A model generated the notes under the pieces. It ran no database searches. It was given only the letters and a program-made list of their open reading frames with translations, and had not been told where the DNA came from. 64,000 nt of DNA from Alphaproteobacteria bacterium (lineage in GTDB: Bacteria > Pseudomonadota > Alphaproteobacteria > Micavibrionales > Micavibrionaceae): the NCBI GenBank assembly GCA_021776025.1, contig JAJFGR010000018.1, forward strand, positions 62,001-126,000. The letters run 5' to 3'. A program made the translations under genes and the position numbers. Shown one piece after another: positions 1 through 8,475 of the stretch (positions within the stretch are counted from its first letter, which is position 1; the number at the start of each line of letters is the position of its first letter).

Positions 1-53
1 TCGGTGATCACGCGCAGGCCATTGGGAAGTGTTGTTGTTTGGATGTTGCTCAT
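1..53 (-). CDS. M16-family zinc peptidase, N-terminal fragment (runs off window)
   Basis: Only the first codons are visible, reading MSNIQTTTLPNGLRVITE. This matches the usual opening of M16 (mitochondrial-processing-peptidase-like) proteases, where a TTLPNGLRV strand starts the first domain. The zinc site HxxEH lies outside the window. Its ATG shares one base with the thrC stop codon (TAATG), so it is translationally coupled to thrC. A thrC-M16 pairing is common in Alphaproteobacteria. The family call is by motif only. Confidence 0.7.
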   Translation of the reverse strand, partial: MSNIQTTTLPNGLRVIT

Positions 54-1489
54 TATGCTGCGCTTTTCTTTGAAACATGGGAATGGGAGCGGACGAAATC
101 CTGCACTTTCGCCAAGTCGTTCGGCAGTGGTGTAAGCAATTCAGGGCACTCCATTAAATCACCCAGACGTTCAGGCAATTGCGGACGGCGGCCAATGGCT
201 TTTTCGACAGCATCAGGGAATTTGGCGGCGTGCGCACAGGCGAGAGTTACGACTGGAACGGATGGGTCACCTTGCATGCTCAGCGCCGCAGACAGGCCGA
301 CAGCCGTGTGCGGGTCAATCACTTGCGCGGTTTCATCGTAACAGGATTTAATCATCGCCAATGTTTGTTCATCATCGCAGCGATGGGCGCGGAAATCTTT
401 ACGGGCTTGATTCATCAGGGCATCGCTTAATTTAAATTTGCCGTTCTTTTTAAATTCGTTCATCAGCTCGGTCAGCTTCAGAGCATCGCGCCCGACAAGA
501 TCAAACAGATAGCGCTCGAAATTGCTGGAGATCTGAATATCCATGGAGGGGCTTAGCGAGGCTTCAACACCGCTCATTTTCATTTCGCCAGTTTCGAAAA
601 ATGTTGTGAGGATGTCGTTGCGATTTGAAGAGACCATCAGCGTTTCAATCGGTAGCCCCATTTGCCGGGCAACATGGGCGGCAAACACATTGCCGAAATT
701 CCCGGTGGGAACGCTGAAAGATACTTTGCGGTGAGGCGCGCCAAGAGCGAGCGCAGTTGTGAAGTAATAGACAATCTGCGCCATAATGCGCGCCCAGTTG
801 ATTGAATTAATGGCGGAGAGATTCATCTCGGCGCGAAACTTGGCATCGTTGAACATGGCTTTCACCAAAGCTTGGCAATCATCGAACGTGCCGTTGACGG
901 CGATGTTGTAAACATTATCGGCCTTGACAGTTGTCATCTGCTTGCGCTGCACATCCGAAACGCGCCCGGCCGGATGCAGGATGAAAATGTCGACATTTTC
1001 ACAAGATTTGCAGCCTTCAATCGCGGCGGAGCCGGTATCTCCCGAAGTTGCACCCACGATGGTGACGCGTTCTTTGCGTTTTTCCAGCACATGATCGAAC
1101 AGTCGCCCGAGCAATTGCAGAGCAACATCTTTAAACGCCAAGGTTGGTCCGCGGTGGAGCTCCATCATCCAGACATTTGGCGAAAGCTGGCTGAGCGGCG
1201 TGACAGCGGCATGGTCAAAGACATCCCCGGCATAGGTTTCGTGGACAATTTTGGTAAAGGCTGCGTGGTCAATTGAGGTGCCGATGAACGGCAGCATAAT
1301 TTGCGCGGCGACATCGACATAGCTTTGCCCGGCCATGCGCTCCAGCGTTTTGGTGTCAAAGGTTGGCCAGCTTTCAGGCACATAAAGACCGCCATCAGGC
1401 GCCAGCCCTTCAAGCAGAACTTCTTCGAAGTTTTTTGGCCCGGTATCCTTGGATGTTCCGTGCCCTCTGGTGGAAATATAACGCGTCAT
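53..1489 (-). CDS. thrC: Threonine synthase
   Basis: This PLP enzyme converts O-phosphohomoserine and water to threonine and phosphate, the last step of threonine synthesis in the cytoplasm. The 478-residue product opens MTRYISTRGHG, the standard N-terminus of the long-type enzyme. It has the PLP lysine in HRGPTLAFKD (K120) and the glycine-rich phosphate loop GATSGDTGSAA. An upstream in-frame ATG at 1525 would add 12 residues not expected in the family, so the start at 1489 is preferred. The stop overlaps the start of the downstream M16 peptidase by one base. Confidence 0.95.
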   Translation of the reverse strand: MTRYISTRGHGTSKDTGPKNFEEVLLEGLAPDGGLYVPESWPTFDTKTLERMAGQSYVDVAAQIMLPFIGTSIDHAAFTKIVHETYAGDVFDHAAVTPLSQLSPNVWMMELHRGPTLAFKDVALQLLGRLFDHVLEKRKERVTIVGATSGDTGSAAIEGCKSCENVDIFILHPAGRVSDVQRKQMTTVKADNVYNIAVNGTFDDCQALVKAMFNDAKFRAEMNLSAINSINWARIMAQIVYYFTTALALGAPHRKVSFSVPTGNFGNVFAAHVARQMGLPIETLMVSSNRNDILTTFFETGEMKMSGVEASLSPSMDIQISSNFERYLFDLVGRDALKLTELMNEFKKNGKFKLSDALMNQARKDFRAHRCDDEQTLAMIKSCYDETAQVIDPHTAVGLSAALSMQGDPSVPVVTLACAHAAKFPDAVEKAIGRRPQLPERLGDLMECPELLTPLPNDLAKVQDFVRSHSHVSKKSAA

Positions 1490-1553
1490 AATAGCGGTTT
1501 TATGAGGTTTTAAGGGGGGTGTCAATGTATCACCATTACGCTATAATTTTGAG

Positions 1554-1913
1554 ATGGAATTTGTGAACCGCGATGGTGAAATGATTTTAATAAAAAGCAG
1601 CCCTGGTGAGCTTAAAAAGCTTGCTGCTATCCTGTGCGCTGTCAGGCAATTTGATGATCACCTTATTATGCTTCACCCGGAAGAGACGGATATTATCATT
1701 TCCAGATTTGAAAATTTTGATGAAGATCAAATCAGCATGCCTCTTCAGCTTGTTTCCGTTCTGTGTAGCGCGATTAATCTGGGCGCACTGGGCATGGGAG
1801 AAGAGCGTTTTAAGAAATACTGCCCTTTAAAAATTTCAAAGAATGAGCTGGAAGACCTTTATAAAAAACTCTCCGAAGTGCACAATTTAAGCGTGGAATC
1901 GGGCTCATTTTAG
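1554..1913 (+). CDS. Hypothetical protein, 119 aa
   Basis: I do not recognise this family. The product is acidic and mostly helical, with no signal peptide or membrane segment. A TATAAT hexamer lies at 1542-1547, only seven bases before the first ATG, so this start would give a nearly leaderless mRNA. The next ATG at 1581 (MILIKSSPGELKK) follows a purine-rich stretch and is a plausible alternative. It is divergent from thrC and may be cotranscribed with the next gene, 45 bases downstream. Protein-like composition and lack of a competing frame support it as a real gene. Confidence 0.6.
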   Translation: MEFVNRDGEMILIKSSPGELKKLAAILCAVRQFDDHLIMLHPEETDIIISRFENFDEDQISMPLQLVSVLCSAINLGALGMGEERFKKYCPLKISKNELEDLYKKLSEVHNLSVESGSF

Positions 1914-1958
1914 CGATTTTTTAACATCTACCTTTTATTATAGAGGCGGGTGTAAAAT

Positions 1959-2828
1959 ATGATTGAGCCTTCTAATCTAGACAAAACTATCGATAAAATG
2001 GTGGGACATGCTTATGAGGGACATGTTTTGGGCCAAAAGAACGGCGTCAATGAATTTGCTGAATTTGGGGTCGAAAGTGCTCAAGATCTTAAGCAATTCA
2101 TCCTTAAAACCATGAATGATCCGGAAACACGCGGTTTTATTGCCAGTAAAGATGGTAGTTCTGTTTATCTTTATAATAATCGCGATAACGTTTTTATTGC
2201 AATAGAGCCCAAAAAAGGCGGAACAGCCTTTATTCCCAAAAACATGGAAGCTTCATTTGAGAAGGAACTTATCCGCGCAAAAATTGATCTCGGAGATAAT
2301 TTTCTTGAAGTAAAGGCCGGCGGGATTTCAGCTTTGCAAAACGCGTTTGGCGAGAAGTTCGGGCATGCCATGAAAATGGGACCGATGGCTCTGAGGCGCG
2401 CCTTTGATGTTGCGCGAGACGTTACGCCGCGCCTTGCAGGACGGCTTTTGAAAATTGCAGTCGGTATTGGCACAGCGGCAACATTCATGATAGGACGCGC
2501 CGAAGCGGCAGAGCTTCGTGAAAAAGCGCATGAAGCTATAGCCGAAGGCCATTTACCCCCGGAGGCGTTGGAGGATTTTGAAAAAATTTTGAAAGCGCAC
2601 CAATTACAGGTGAATGTGGATGTTTCAATAATTGGCAATGAAGTGGGCGTTCAAGAAGGGTTTGCGAAATTTGTTCGTACTTACGAAGATCATTTCAAGG
2701 CGCATCCTGAAATGCTTAAAAATCTGGAGCCGCCATCTTTGGCGGAGGATTTATTTGGTCAGGAAATGGATCAAAATGTGATGCCACAATGGGCGCAGAC
2801 ATACAGCGCCTCTATGGCCGAGCCTTAA
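1959..2828 (+). CDS. Hypothetical protein with one central hydrophobic segment
   Basis: This 289-residue protein is not recognised. An N-terminal soluble part (about 1-120) carries SKDGSSVYLYNNRDNVF and looks like a compact alpha/beta domain. A basic alpha region is followed by one hydrophobic stretch near residues 163-180 (IAVGIGTAATFMIG), then a charged helical C-terminus. The mid-protein hydrophobic segment and the preceding Arg-rich stretch could insert into a membrane. No enzymatic motif was seen. Its 3' end overlaps the 3' end of pdxT by 17 bases on the opposite strand. Confidence 0.6.
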   Translation: MIEPSNLDKTIDKMVGHAYEGHVLGQKNGVNEFAEFGVESAQDLKQFILKTMNDPETRGFIASKDGSSVYLYNNRDNVFIAIEPKKGGTAFIPKNMEASFEKELIRAKIDLGDNFLEVKAGGISALQNAFGEKFGHAMKMGPMALRRAFDVARDVTPRLAGRLLKIAVGIGTAATFMIGRAEAAELREKAHEAIAEGHLPPEALEDFEKILKAHQLQVNVDVSIIGNEVGVQEGFAKFVRTYEDHFKAHPEMLKNLEPPSLAEDLFGQEMDQNVMPQWAQTYSASMAEP

Positions 2829-3393
2829 GCATCTCCGCACTGACCATATTCACAAAGGTTTTGTGCATCGGTGAAGGAAAGTTAAATGTTAGCTCCGGGT
2901 GGAATGTTGTGGCCATGTTTTGGCCATGCGCAACCCAGACCGGATCGCCCTGATGGCTGGCTTTGATTTCAATATCGTTTGCCACATCTTTAATAACCGG
3001 CGCGCGGATGAAAGACACTTCATAGCCGTCAATTTCCGCCGTATGGCTGTCTAGCTGACGGCCATAGCCGTTGCGCTCTACCGTCATAGGAATAATTTCA
3101 AACGCTTTTTGTTCGGGGCTTGTTACCGTTTCAGCCAATAAAATCGAACCGGCGCAAATGCCCCAGACAGGTTTTTGAGCGAATTCCTTGCTGAGCGCAT
3201 CCCAAAGATCAAAACGTTCGATCAGTTTGAGCATCGTGGTGCTTTCGCCGCCAGGCAGAATAAAACCATCGACTTCGGCGAAATGTTTTGGGGTTTTGAC
3301 CGCCATAAAAGAAGCGCCCGCAGCTTCCACATGCGGACGATGTCTTTCAACGCAGCCCTGCAGGGCGAGGCATCCTATGACGGGTTTACTCAA
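2812..3393 (-). CDS. pdxT: Pyridoxal 5'-phosphate synthase glutaminase subunit PdxT
   Basis: PdxT hydrolyses glutamine and channels ammonia to PdxS for PLP synthesis. The 193-residue product starts LSKPVIGCLALQGCVERH from a TTG codon lying one base after the pdxS stop. No upstream ATG in this frame is credible, because the longer open frame is the shadow of pdxS. Class-I glutaminase features are present: the oxyanion motif LPGGEST near residue 47, the nucleophile Cys80 in WGICAG, and the C-terminal His-Glu pair in TTFHPEL. The gene overlaps the 3' end of the convergent upstream gene by 17 bases. Confidence 0.95.
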   Translation of the reverse strand: MSKPVIGCLALQGCVERHRPHVEAAGASFMAVKTPKHFAEVDGFILPGGESTTMLKLIERFDLWDALSKEFAQKPVWGICAGSILLAETVTSPEQKAFEIIPMTVERNGYGRQLDSHTAEIDGYEVSFIRAPVIKDVANDIEIKASHQGDPVWVAHGQNMATTFHPELTFNFPSPMHKTFVNMVSAEMLKARP

Positions 3394-3394
3394 T

Positions 3395-4279
3395 CTACCA
3401 GCCGCGGTTGGCCATGCGCATTGGCTCGTCAATCTCAGAAATTTCGGTGCCGCGCATGGCGACGCCGCCGAGTTCCTTTGACGCTTCAAGGACAATCGCC
3501 GGATCATCATAATGCGCGGTGGCTTTAACGATGGCTTTGGCGAATTTATCAGGGTTATCGGATTTGAAAATGCCGGAACCGACGAAAACAGTTTCTGCAC
3601 CAAGCTGCATACATAGCGCCGCATCGGCCGGGGTGGCAATGCCGCCAGCGGCGAAATTCGGCACAGGCAGCTTGCCCAGTTCGCGCACGATTTTGAGAAG
3701 CTCAAACGGCGCGCCAATGTCCTTGGCAAAACCCATAAGCTCGGCCTCATCCATGTTTGTGGCTTTTTTTATTTCGGCATTAATGCGGCGCATATGACGT
3801 ACGGCCTCAACAATATTTCCTGTGCCCGGCTCACCTTTGGTGCGCATCAGGGCCGCACCTTCGCCAATGCGGCGCAGCGCTTCACCAAGATTTTTGGCGC
3901 CGCAGACAAACGGCACTTTGAAACCATGCTTATTGATGTGGTATTGCTCATCCGCGGGTGTAAGAACTTCAGATTCATCGATGTAATCGACACCGATTTC
4001 CTGCAAAAGCTGGGCTTCGGCAAAATGGCCAATACGGCATTTCGCCATCACAGGAATGGAAGAAACCTTCATGATTTCCTCGATCAGCTCTGGCGGGCTC
4101 ATGCGGGCGACGCCGCCAGCCTTGCGGATATCAGAAGGAACACGTTCCAACGCCATCACGGCCACGGCGCCAGCATCTTCAGCGATCTTGGCCTGCTCAG
4201 CGGTGACAACGTCCATGATGACGCCGCCTTTAAGCATTTCGGCTAAACCTGTTTTTAAATCGATGATATTGGCACCCAT
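3395..4279 (-). CDS. pdxS: Pyridoxal 5'-phosphate synthase lyase subunit PdxS
   Basis: PdxS condenses ribose 5-phosphate, glyceraldehyde 3-phosphate and ammonia to PLP in a dodecamer with PdxT. The 294 residues match the family length. Visible catalytic residues are Asp23 (IMDVV), Lys80 ([11 protein letters not shown]) and Lys148 ([12 protein letters not shown]). It forms an operon with pdxT, one base apart. This DXP-independent route is less usual in Alphaproteobacteria, many of which use PdxA/PdxJ. Whether that route also exists in this genome cannot be seen here. Confidence 0.97.
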   Translation of the reverse strand: MGANIIDLKTGLAEMLKGGVIMDVVTAEQAKIAEDAGAVAVMALERVPSDIRKAGGVARMSPPELIEEIMKVSSIPVMAKCRIGHFAEAQLLQEIGVDYIDESEVLTPADEQYHINKHGFKVPFVCGAKNLGEALRRIGEGAALMRTKGEPGTGNIVEAVRHMRRINAEIKKATNMDEAELMGFAKDIGAPFELLKIVRELGKLPVPNFAAGGIATPADAALCMQLGAETVFVGSGIFKSDNPDKFAKAIVKATAHYDDPAIVLEASKELGGVAMRGTEISEIDEPMRMANRGW

Positions 4280-4445
4280 ATCCTTAAATCCTTATATTTT
4301 CCGCGGTTTATACGCAATTTTCATGAAGAGCCGTATTTATACATATATGGAATGGAAATGCAAAGATTCTCGTGGCATAGAATAATTATATTATTATGTA
4401 TAATAAATATTGATTTTTGATACGGCTCGTGTCATATTTCCGCGC

Positions 4446-5093
4446 ATGAGCGTTATTTCAGATCAGAATGCAATCACTATTTTTCAAACTATCTCGGAGC
4501 GTGCGTGGGCGCATGCCGGTGATAAACACCAAATGTTGTGCGATGTGCGGGCGGATAAAATCGCGCGAACACTCAGGGAAGAATTCGGCGTCGACAATGT
4601 GGAAAAAGCGTGGATACATGCCAAAATGCCGGACGGTTCCTTGGACCATCTCCAATGGCCTTTGGAGACCTATGATCTCGTTGATCGCAGTACACAAACG
4701 GAGCCCATAGAAGTCAATTTTCATGTCGCGCCACTTGTTAAAACCACAAGCGGGAAGGAGCTTATTTTTGACACCAAGCTCTTCAAGGATACCCCTCCAC
4801 AGCTGCAAACATGGAAAGAGGCTTTCCCGCCCATGGACAGCAAGTCCGAAGCATTTTTGGAAATCAGCAGCCCGGAAACTCTGTATTTTAAAGACGTTTT
4901 AAATCCCCAAACATCAAATGGCCATATCATGGCAGCATTTAGAAGGGCTTTGGAAACGGCTTGGGGGAACTATTATTTATGGACGGCGCCTGTGCAAAAA
5001 CATAGCACACGTCTAACGTCACATTGGCATGAGAAATTGCTTAATTCACCTCCAAATCTAGCTGATCCCGCTACGCTGGAGTTTACCTCTTAA
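4446..5093 (+). CDS. Hypothetical protein, 215 aa
   Basis: This family is not recognised. Beginning at MSVISDQNAITIFQTISERA, the protein is soluble, with mixed alpha/beta character and several Trp residues but no signal peptide or repeats. An in-frame start 36 bases upstream is possible. It is divergent from pdxS across an AT-rich gap of about 165 bases in which I see no clear motif. Its 3' end overlaps a small opposite-strand ORF by 11 bases. Confidence 0.6.
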   Translation: MSVISDQNAITIFQTISERAWAHAGDKHQMLCDVRADKIARTLREEFGVDNVEKAWIHAKMPDGSLDHLQWPLETYDLVDRSTQTEPIEVNFHVAPLVKTTSGKELIFDTKLFKDTPPQLQTWKEAFPPMDSKSEAFLEISSPETLYFKDVLNPQTSNGHIMAAFRRALETAWGNYYLWTAPVQKHSTRLTSHWHEKLLNSPPNLADPATLEFTS

Positions 5094-5235
5094 GGGGTTT
5101 CTCCATTAAGAGGCTCTCTTCATCCTCTTCACCCTCTTCGGGCAGACAACACGCACAGCCAGCGCCGTGAGGTTTTGGGGCGATGTGGGCACCGGTTAGC
5201 GGCGGCGGCTTCGGCTCTTTGTCTTGCGCGGTCAT
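5083..5235 (-). CDS. Possible small protein with a CxCC motif
   Basis: This 50-residue ORF begins MTAQDKEPKPPPLTGAH and contains GAGCACCLPEEGEEDEE, a CACC cluster followed by an acidic tail. The composition looks protein-like and could bind a metal, but no strong ribosome-binding site precedes the start. It is divergent from the 75-aa gene at 5285 and convergent with the gene ending at 5093. It may be spurious. Confidence 0.35.
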   Translation of the reverse strand: MTAQDKEPKPPPLTGAHIAPKPHGAGCACCLPEEGEEDEESLLMEKPLKR

Positions 5236-5284
5236 AGGTGTTTCTGATAAAGCAGATGGAAGAATAAATAAAGGATTTTCGACC

Positions 5285-5512
5285 ATGAGCGCCTTAAGCC
5301 TAAACGACGCAACCGAAGCGGTTTACACATCACTCGATAATGACAATGAGGATATTGATCTGCATATCGCCAATTTGAAAGATGCGATGAGCGCCGAAGG
5401 GCAAAAAGAGGCGGTGTTTAAAACCGAGCGGCTGGTTCAGGGCAACCGCGCGGGGCGCAAAATGATGCAGAGCTATTTCAAAAAACGCGGTGTGAAGGTG
5501 GCTTTTGAATAA
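5285..5512 (+). CDS. Small hypothetical protein, 75 aa
   Basis: The product (MSALSLNDATEAVYTSLDND...) is acidic at its N-terminus and basic and helical at its C-terminus (GNRAGRKMMQSYFKKRG). The ATG follows AAAGGA at suitable spacing, which decides this start over the earlier in-frame one. Its last codons overlap the TTG start of rluA by eight bases, so the two are probably cotranslated. I do not know its function. Confidence 0.65.
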   Translation: MSALSLNDATEAVYTSLDNDNEDIDLHIANLKDAMSAEGQKEAVFKTERLVQGNRAGRKMMQSYFKKRGVKVAFE

Positions 5513-6188
5513 GGCCCTTAAACTTCCCCCGCTCTTTTATGATCCGCCGTCAGAGCCATTAAACATTCTTTATCAAGATGACGATTTGCTGGTGCTTTCA
5601 AAGCCCAGCGGGCTGCTCAGCGTGCCGGGAAAGGCCGAGGATCAGCGCGACTGTTTAGAGACGCGGGCGATGTATGAAATTCCCGGGGCGCTGCTAACGC
5701 ACCGGCTGGATCTGGAAACCTCCGGGGTTTTTATGATGGCGAAAACCAAGGAAGCGCAAGCGCATATCAATAAACAATTTGAAGTACGCCAGACCGAAAA
5801 GCGTTACATAGCGCGTGTTTGGGGACATGTCGAAGAGAGCAGCGGGCATATAGATTTGCCGATGCGTTGTGATTGGGAGAACCGCCCGCGGCAAATGGTT
5901 TGCTATGAACATGGGCGGGGCGCGCAGACCGATTGGGAAGTTTTAGAGCGCGAAAGTGTTGATGGACAAGGCTTTACACGGATGCTGCTCAAACCCATAA
6001 CGGGCCGGTCACATCAACTCCGCGTGCATATGGAAGAGATTGGCCATCCGATTTTGGGGGAGGTTTTTTATGCGCATGACGAGGCGGAACATGCGGCGGA
6101 GCGGTTACAGCTCCACGCGGAGAGTTTGAGCGTTTTTCACCCGAGCAGCGGTGAAAAAATGACATTCACCGATCCCTGCCCGTTTTAA
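5505..6188 (+). CDS. rluA: RluA-family pseudouridine synthase (23S rRNA/tRNA)
   Basis: The enzyme isomerises uridine to pseudouridine in structured RNA. The 227 residues resemble E. coli RluA closely: ILYQDDDLLVLSKPSGLLSVPG near the N-terminus, the catalytic Asp69 in HRLDLETSG, then ARVWGH, and GRSHQLRVHM with HPILG. RluA itself modifies 23S rRNA U746 and tRNA U32, and that specificity is inferred from similarity. The start is a TTG overlapping the upstream 75-aa gene. The 3' end overlaps the convergent glycosylase gene by four bases. Confidence 0.9.
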   Translation: MNKALKLPPLFYDPPSEPLNILYQDDDLLVLSKPSGLLSVPGKAEDQRDCLETRAMYEIPGALLTHRLDLETSGVFMMAKTKEAQAHINKQFEVRQTEKRYIARVWGHVEESSGHIDLPMRCDWENRPRQMVCYEHGRGAQTDWEVLERESVDGQGFTRMLLKPITGRSHQLRVHMEEIGHPILGEVFYAHDEAEHAAERLQLHAESLSVFHPSSGEKMTFTDPCPF

Positions 6189-6766
6189 AGAGCGCTTTTT
6201 ACCGCGTCTTTGAGCGTGGGGAGGAGCTGCTCGGCGAACCACCGGTTTTTCTTCAGCCAGATATTATTGCGCGGGGATGGGTGCGGTAGGGGAATAATGG
6301 CGGGGCCATATTCTTGCCAGCTCTTCACCATTTCGGTGAGGTTTTTCTTTTGGCGCTCGCGTAAGTGCCATCTCTGCGCGTATTGGCCAATCACGAGTTT
6401 TAGTTTTATTTCCGGCATGGTGGAGAGCAGCGCGGCCTGCCATTTCGGGGCGCATTCTTTACGCGGAGGGAGATCGCCCGACTTACCCGTACCGGGATAG
6501 CAAAAGCCCATGGGGAGAATGCCAACACGGTCTGCATCATAAAAAATAGTTTCATCAATGCCCATCCATTCGCGCAGGCGATCGCCGGAAGAATCCGTGA
6601 AAGGCTTACCGCTTTTATGCACGCGAATACCCGGAGCTTGCGCGACAATGAGAATTTTTGTTTTCGGGGAAATTTGGAAGACGGGGCGCGGGCCAAGAGG
6701 GAGATGCTCTTCGCAAATGCGGCAGGCCCGCGCTTCACTGACTATATTTTTAAACTTGGTGTCCAT
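6185..6766 (-). CDS. Uracil-DNA glycosylase superfamily protein
   Basis: The 193-residue protein has the fold signature of the UDG superfamily (COG1573-like). It has an N-terminal CRICEEHLPLGPRP segment, the glycosylase motif ILIVAQAPGIRVHKSGKPF, and the C-terminal leucine-loop motif LPHPSPRNN. Cys residues at the N-terminus (CxxC) recall family-4 enzymes, but the full iron-sulfur set is not evident, so it may be one of the uncharacterised branches. The likely role is base excision of uracil or related lesions. It is convergent with rluA. Confidence 0.75.
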   Translation of the reverse strand: MDTKFKNIVSEARACRICEEHLPLGPRPVFQISPKTKILIVAQAPGIRVHKSGKPFTDSSGDRLREWMGIDETIFYDADRVGILPMGFCYPGTGKSGDLPPRKECAPKWQAALLSTMPEIKLKLVIGQYAQRWHLRERQKKNLTEMVKSWQEYGPAIIPLPHPSPRNNIWLKKNRWFAEQLLPTLKDAVKSAL

Positions 6767-6817
6767 TTTTAAAGATTATAACCATAGCCAACATTGTGCC
6801 AGCCATGGTTATTCATG

Positions 6818-7714
6818 TTATCCAAGAAAACGCCGGATGTGGTTGGCAATGACATCACCGTCTTCTTCCAGAGCGAAGTGACCCGTATCGAAAATGTTGA
6901 AATCGATATTCGTTAAATCACGCTTGTACGGATAGGCGCCATCATCAGGGAAGATTTGATCATTTTTGCCCCAGACGATAAGTGTTGGCGGTTGGTGGGT
7001 GCGCAGATATTCCTGCCAGCGTGGATAAAGCGGCGGATTGGTGCCGTAGCTGTGAAAGAGCGCAAGCTGGATATCCTGATTGCCGGGACGATCGAGAAGC
7101 GGTTGGACATGGCCCCAAGTATCGGGACTGATTTTGCTTTCGTCGCGCACGCCGGTTGTGTATTGCCATTTAGTTGCGTCGAGTGTCAGCAGACCTTTCA
7201 GGGCGTCAGCATTTGCTTCAGTTTTGTCAGCCCAGTATTTTTTGATGGGCTCCCAAAATCCATTATCCAAACCTTCATCATAGGCATTGCCATTTTGGAT
7301 AATGAGCGCATCAACTTTTTCAGGATGTTTGGTGGCAATCCGAAAACCTATCGGTGCGCCGTAATCCATCAGATAAAGGCTGTAGCTTTTCAGGCCGATC
7401 TGGTGGATGAATTTATCGACAATGTTTGCCAGATTATCAAAACTGTACTCGAACTCATCAACAGAGGGCATCGCGCTGTAGCCATAGCCCGGATAGTCAG
7501 GCGCAACGACGTGATATTTATCAGCCAGCGCCGGGATGAGGTTACGGAACATATGCGAAGATGTCGGGAAGCCGTGCAGTAAAAGCAATGTCGGGTTTTG
7601 GGGGTTTCCGGCTTCGCGGTAAAAAATATCCAACCCATCAATTTTGATTGTCTTATGACTCACCGCATTGATGGTTTCGCTTTCAGTGGTGGTTTTTTGT
7701 GTTTGAGTGCTCAT
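6818..7714 (-). CDS. Alpha/beta hydrolase, haloalkane dehalogenase/epoxide hydrolase type
   Basis: The 298-residue protein has the oxyanion motif [15 protein letters not shown], a nucleophile Asp117 in [10 protein letters not shown], an acid residue in [13 protein letters not shown] and the catalytic His279 in [11 protein letters not shown]. An aspartate nucleophile rather than serine places it with the haloalkane dehalogenase and epoxide hydrolase group. The substrate is unknown. It lies downstream of the YHS gene on the same strand, but a strong terminator separates them, so it probably has its own promoter near 7740. Confidence 0.85.
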   Translation of the reverse strand: MSTQTQKTTTESETINAVSHKTIKIDGLDIFYREAGNPQNPTLLLLHGFPTSSHMFRNLIPALADKYHVVAPDYPGYGYSAMPSVDEFEYSFDNLANIVDKFIHQIGLKSYSLYLMDYGAPIGFRIATKHPEKVDALIIQNGNAYDEGLDNGFWEPIKKYWADKTEANADALKGLLTLDATKWQYTTGVRDESKISPDTWGHVQPLLDRPGNQDIQLALFHSYGTNPPLYPRWQEYLRTHQPPTLIVWGKNDQIFPDDGAYPYKRDLTNIDFNIFDTGHFALEEDGDVIANHIRRFLG

Positions 7715-7740
7715 GATCTTGGTCCTTTCATATTTTGTTT

Positions 7741-7785
7741 AAAAAAAGAAAGCCCGCGGGGGAGAGGAAGGTTGCGGGCTTTCTT
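7741..7785 (-). terminator. Rho-independent terminator of the YHS gene
   Basis: A perfect 12-bp stem (7746-7757 pairing with 7774-7785) encloses a 16-base loop and is followed on the minus strand by a run of seven T. It starts eight bases after the stop codon of the YHS protein gene. Confidence 0.9.
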
Positions 7786-7792
7786 AGGTGGG

Positions 7793-8245
7793 TTAAAGTT
7801 TAGACGCTGGTACGTCTTTAATTTTCACCCAATTCGCGTCGGCTTTGGAGATATTACCCGGAATGTCTTCTTTCCATTTTTTCTGAATGTCTTTATCCAG
7901 ATTGAGGTAAAGCGTGCCATTCACGACTTTCCAGACATTAGGGTCGCCGTTGAATTTCTTACCCACGGATGCACCGAAAGCGCAGTATCCGCCATAAGCC
8001 GGCAGGTATTGCGCCGGATTGGCTTCAAATGCTTTTCTGTTTTCGGCATTTGCGAACTGGTAGCTTATGCCGCCATGCTCGGCAACATTATGGCCGTTAC
8101 CGCGTGTTGGTTTACCCATGGTCTGGTAAGAAACAAGGTCGTAACCCTGCACACCCAGAAGGTTGATATTGGTGCTTCCCGCTTGTGCCAAATTTGGAAC
8201 AAGAAAGAGGGCCATTGCGAAGAAAGATAGAAGTAGTTTTTTCAT
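7793..8245 (-). CDS. Secreted YHS-domain protein
   Basis: The 150-residue protein has a signal peptide (MKKLLLSFFAMALFLVPNLAQA). The mature part carries the YHS pattern: LGVQGYDLVSY, then YQFANAENRKAFEANPAQYLPAYGGYCAFGASVGKKF. YHS domains are small metal-associated modules found in copper ATPases and periplasmic proteins. The conserved Cys in GGYCAFG is present. AAAGGA precedes the ATG. A perfect palindrome 33 bases upstream, next to the divergent TetR gene, suggests TetR control. Confidence 0.88.
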   Translation of the reverse strand: MKKLLLSFFAMALFLVPNLAQAGSTNINLLGVQGYDLVSYQTMGKPTRGNGHNVAEHGGISYQFANAENRKAFEANPAQYLPAYGGYCAFGASVGKKFNGDPNVWKVVNGTLYLNLDKDIQKKWKEDIPGNISKADANWVKIKDVPASKL

Positions 8246-8277
8246 TGTATTTTCCTTTTACGTTTTAAATTTCAACA

Positions 8278-8293
8278 GAAACAGATCTGTTTC
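8278..8293. promoter_or_regulatory. Perfect 16-bp palindrome, candidate TetR operator
   Basis: GAAACAGATCTGTTTC is an exact inverted repeat lying between the YHS gene and the divergent TetR regulator. Its position just upstream of the YHS start fits a repressor site. A partial copy (ACAGTTTAGTTTC) occurs near 8449-8461, just before the regulator's start, which would allow autoregulation. The link to the TetR protein is inferred from position only. Confidence 0.6.
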
Positions 8294-8475
8294 CTTATGT
8301 TTCGTTATTTAGGACGAATTGGTTACAGTGTCAAGAAATAAAAATAGAATATTTTAAATCTACTTTGTGTTTACTTATTGATATATAATAATTTTATATG
8401 TTGATTAAAGCCCTTGAAACCCGCGGAGAGTGTGTTATATTGGTGTATACAGTTTAGTTTCTTTATGAGGATAAT

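Noticed and set aside
2812-3750. 312-codon minus-strand frame read as one protein
   Set aside because: The first 119 codons are an out-of-frame reading of pdxS. Only the PdxT part from 3393 is real.
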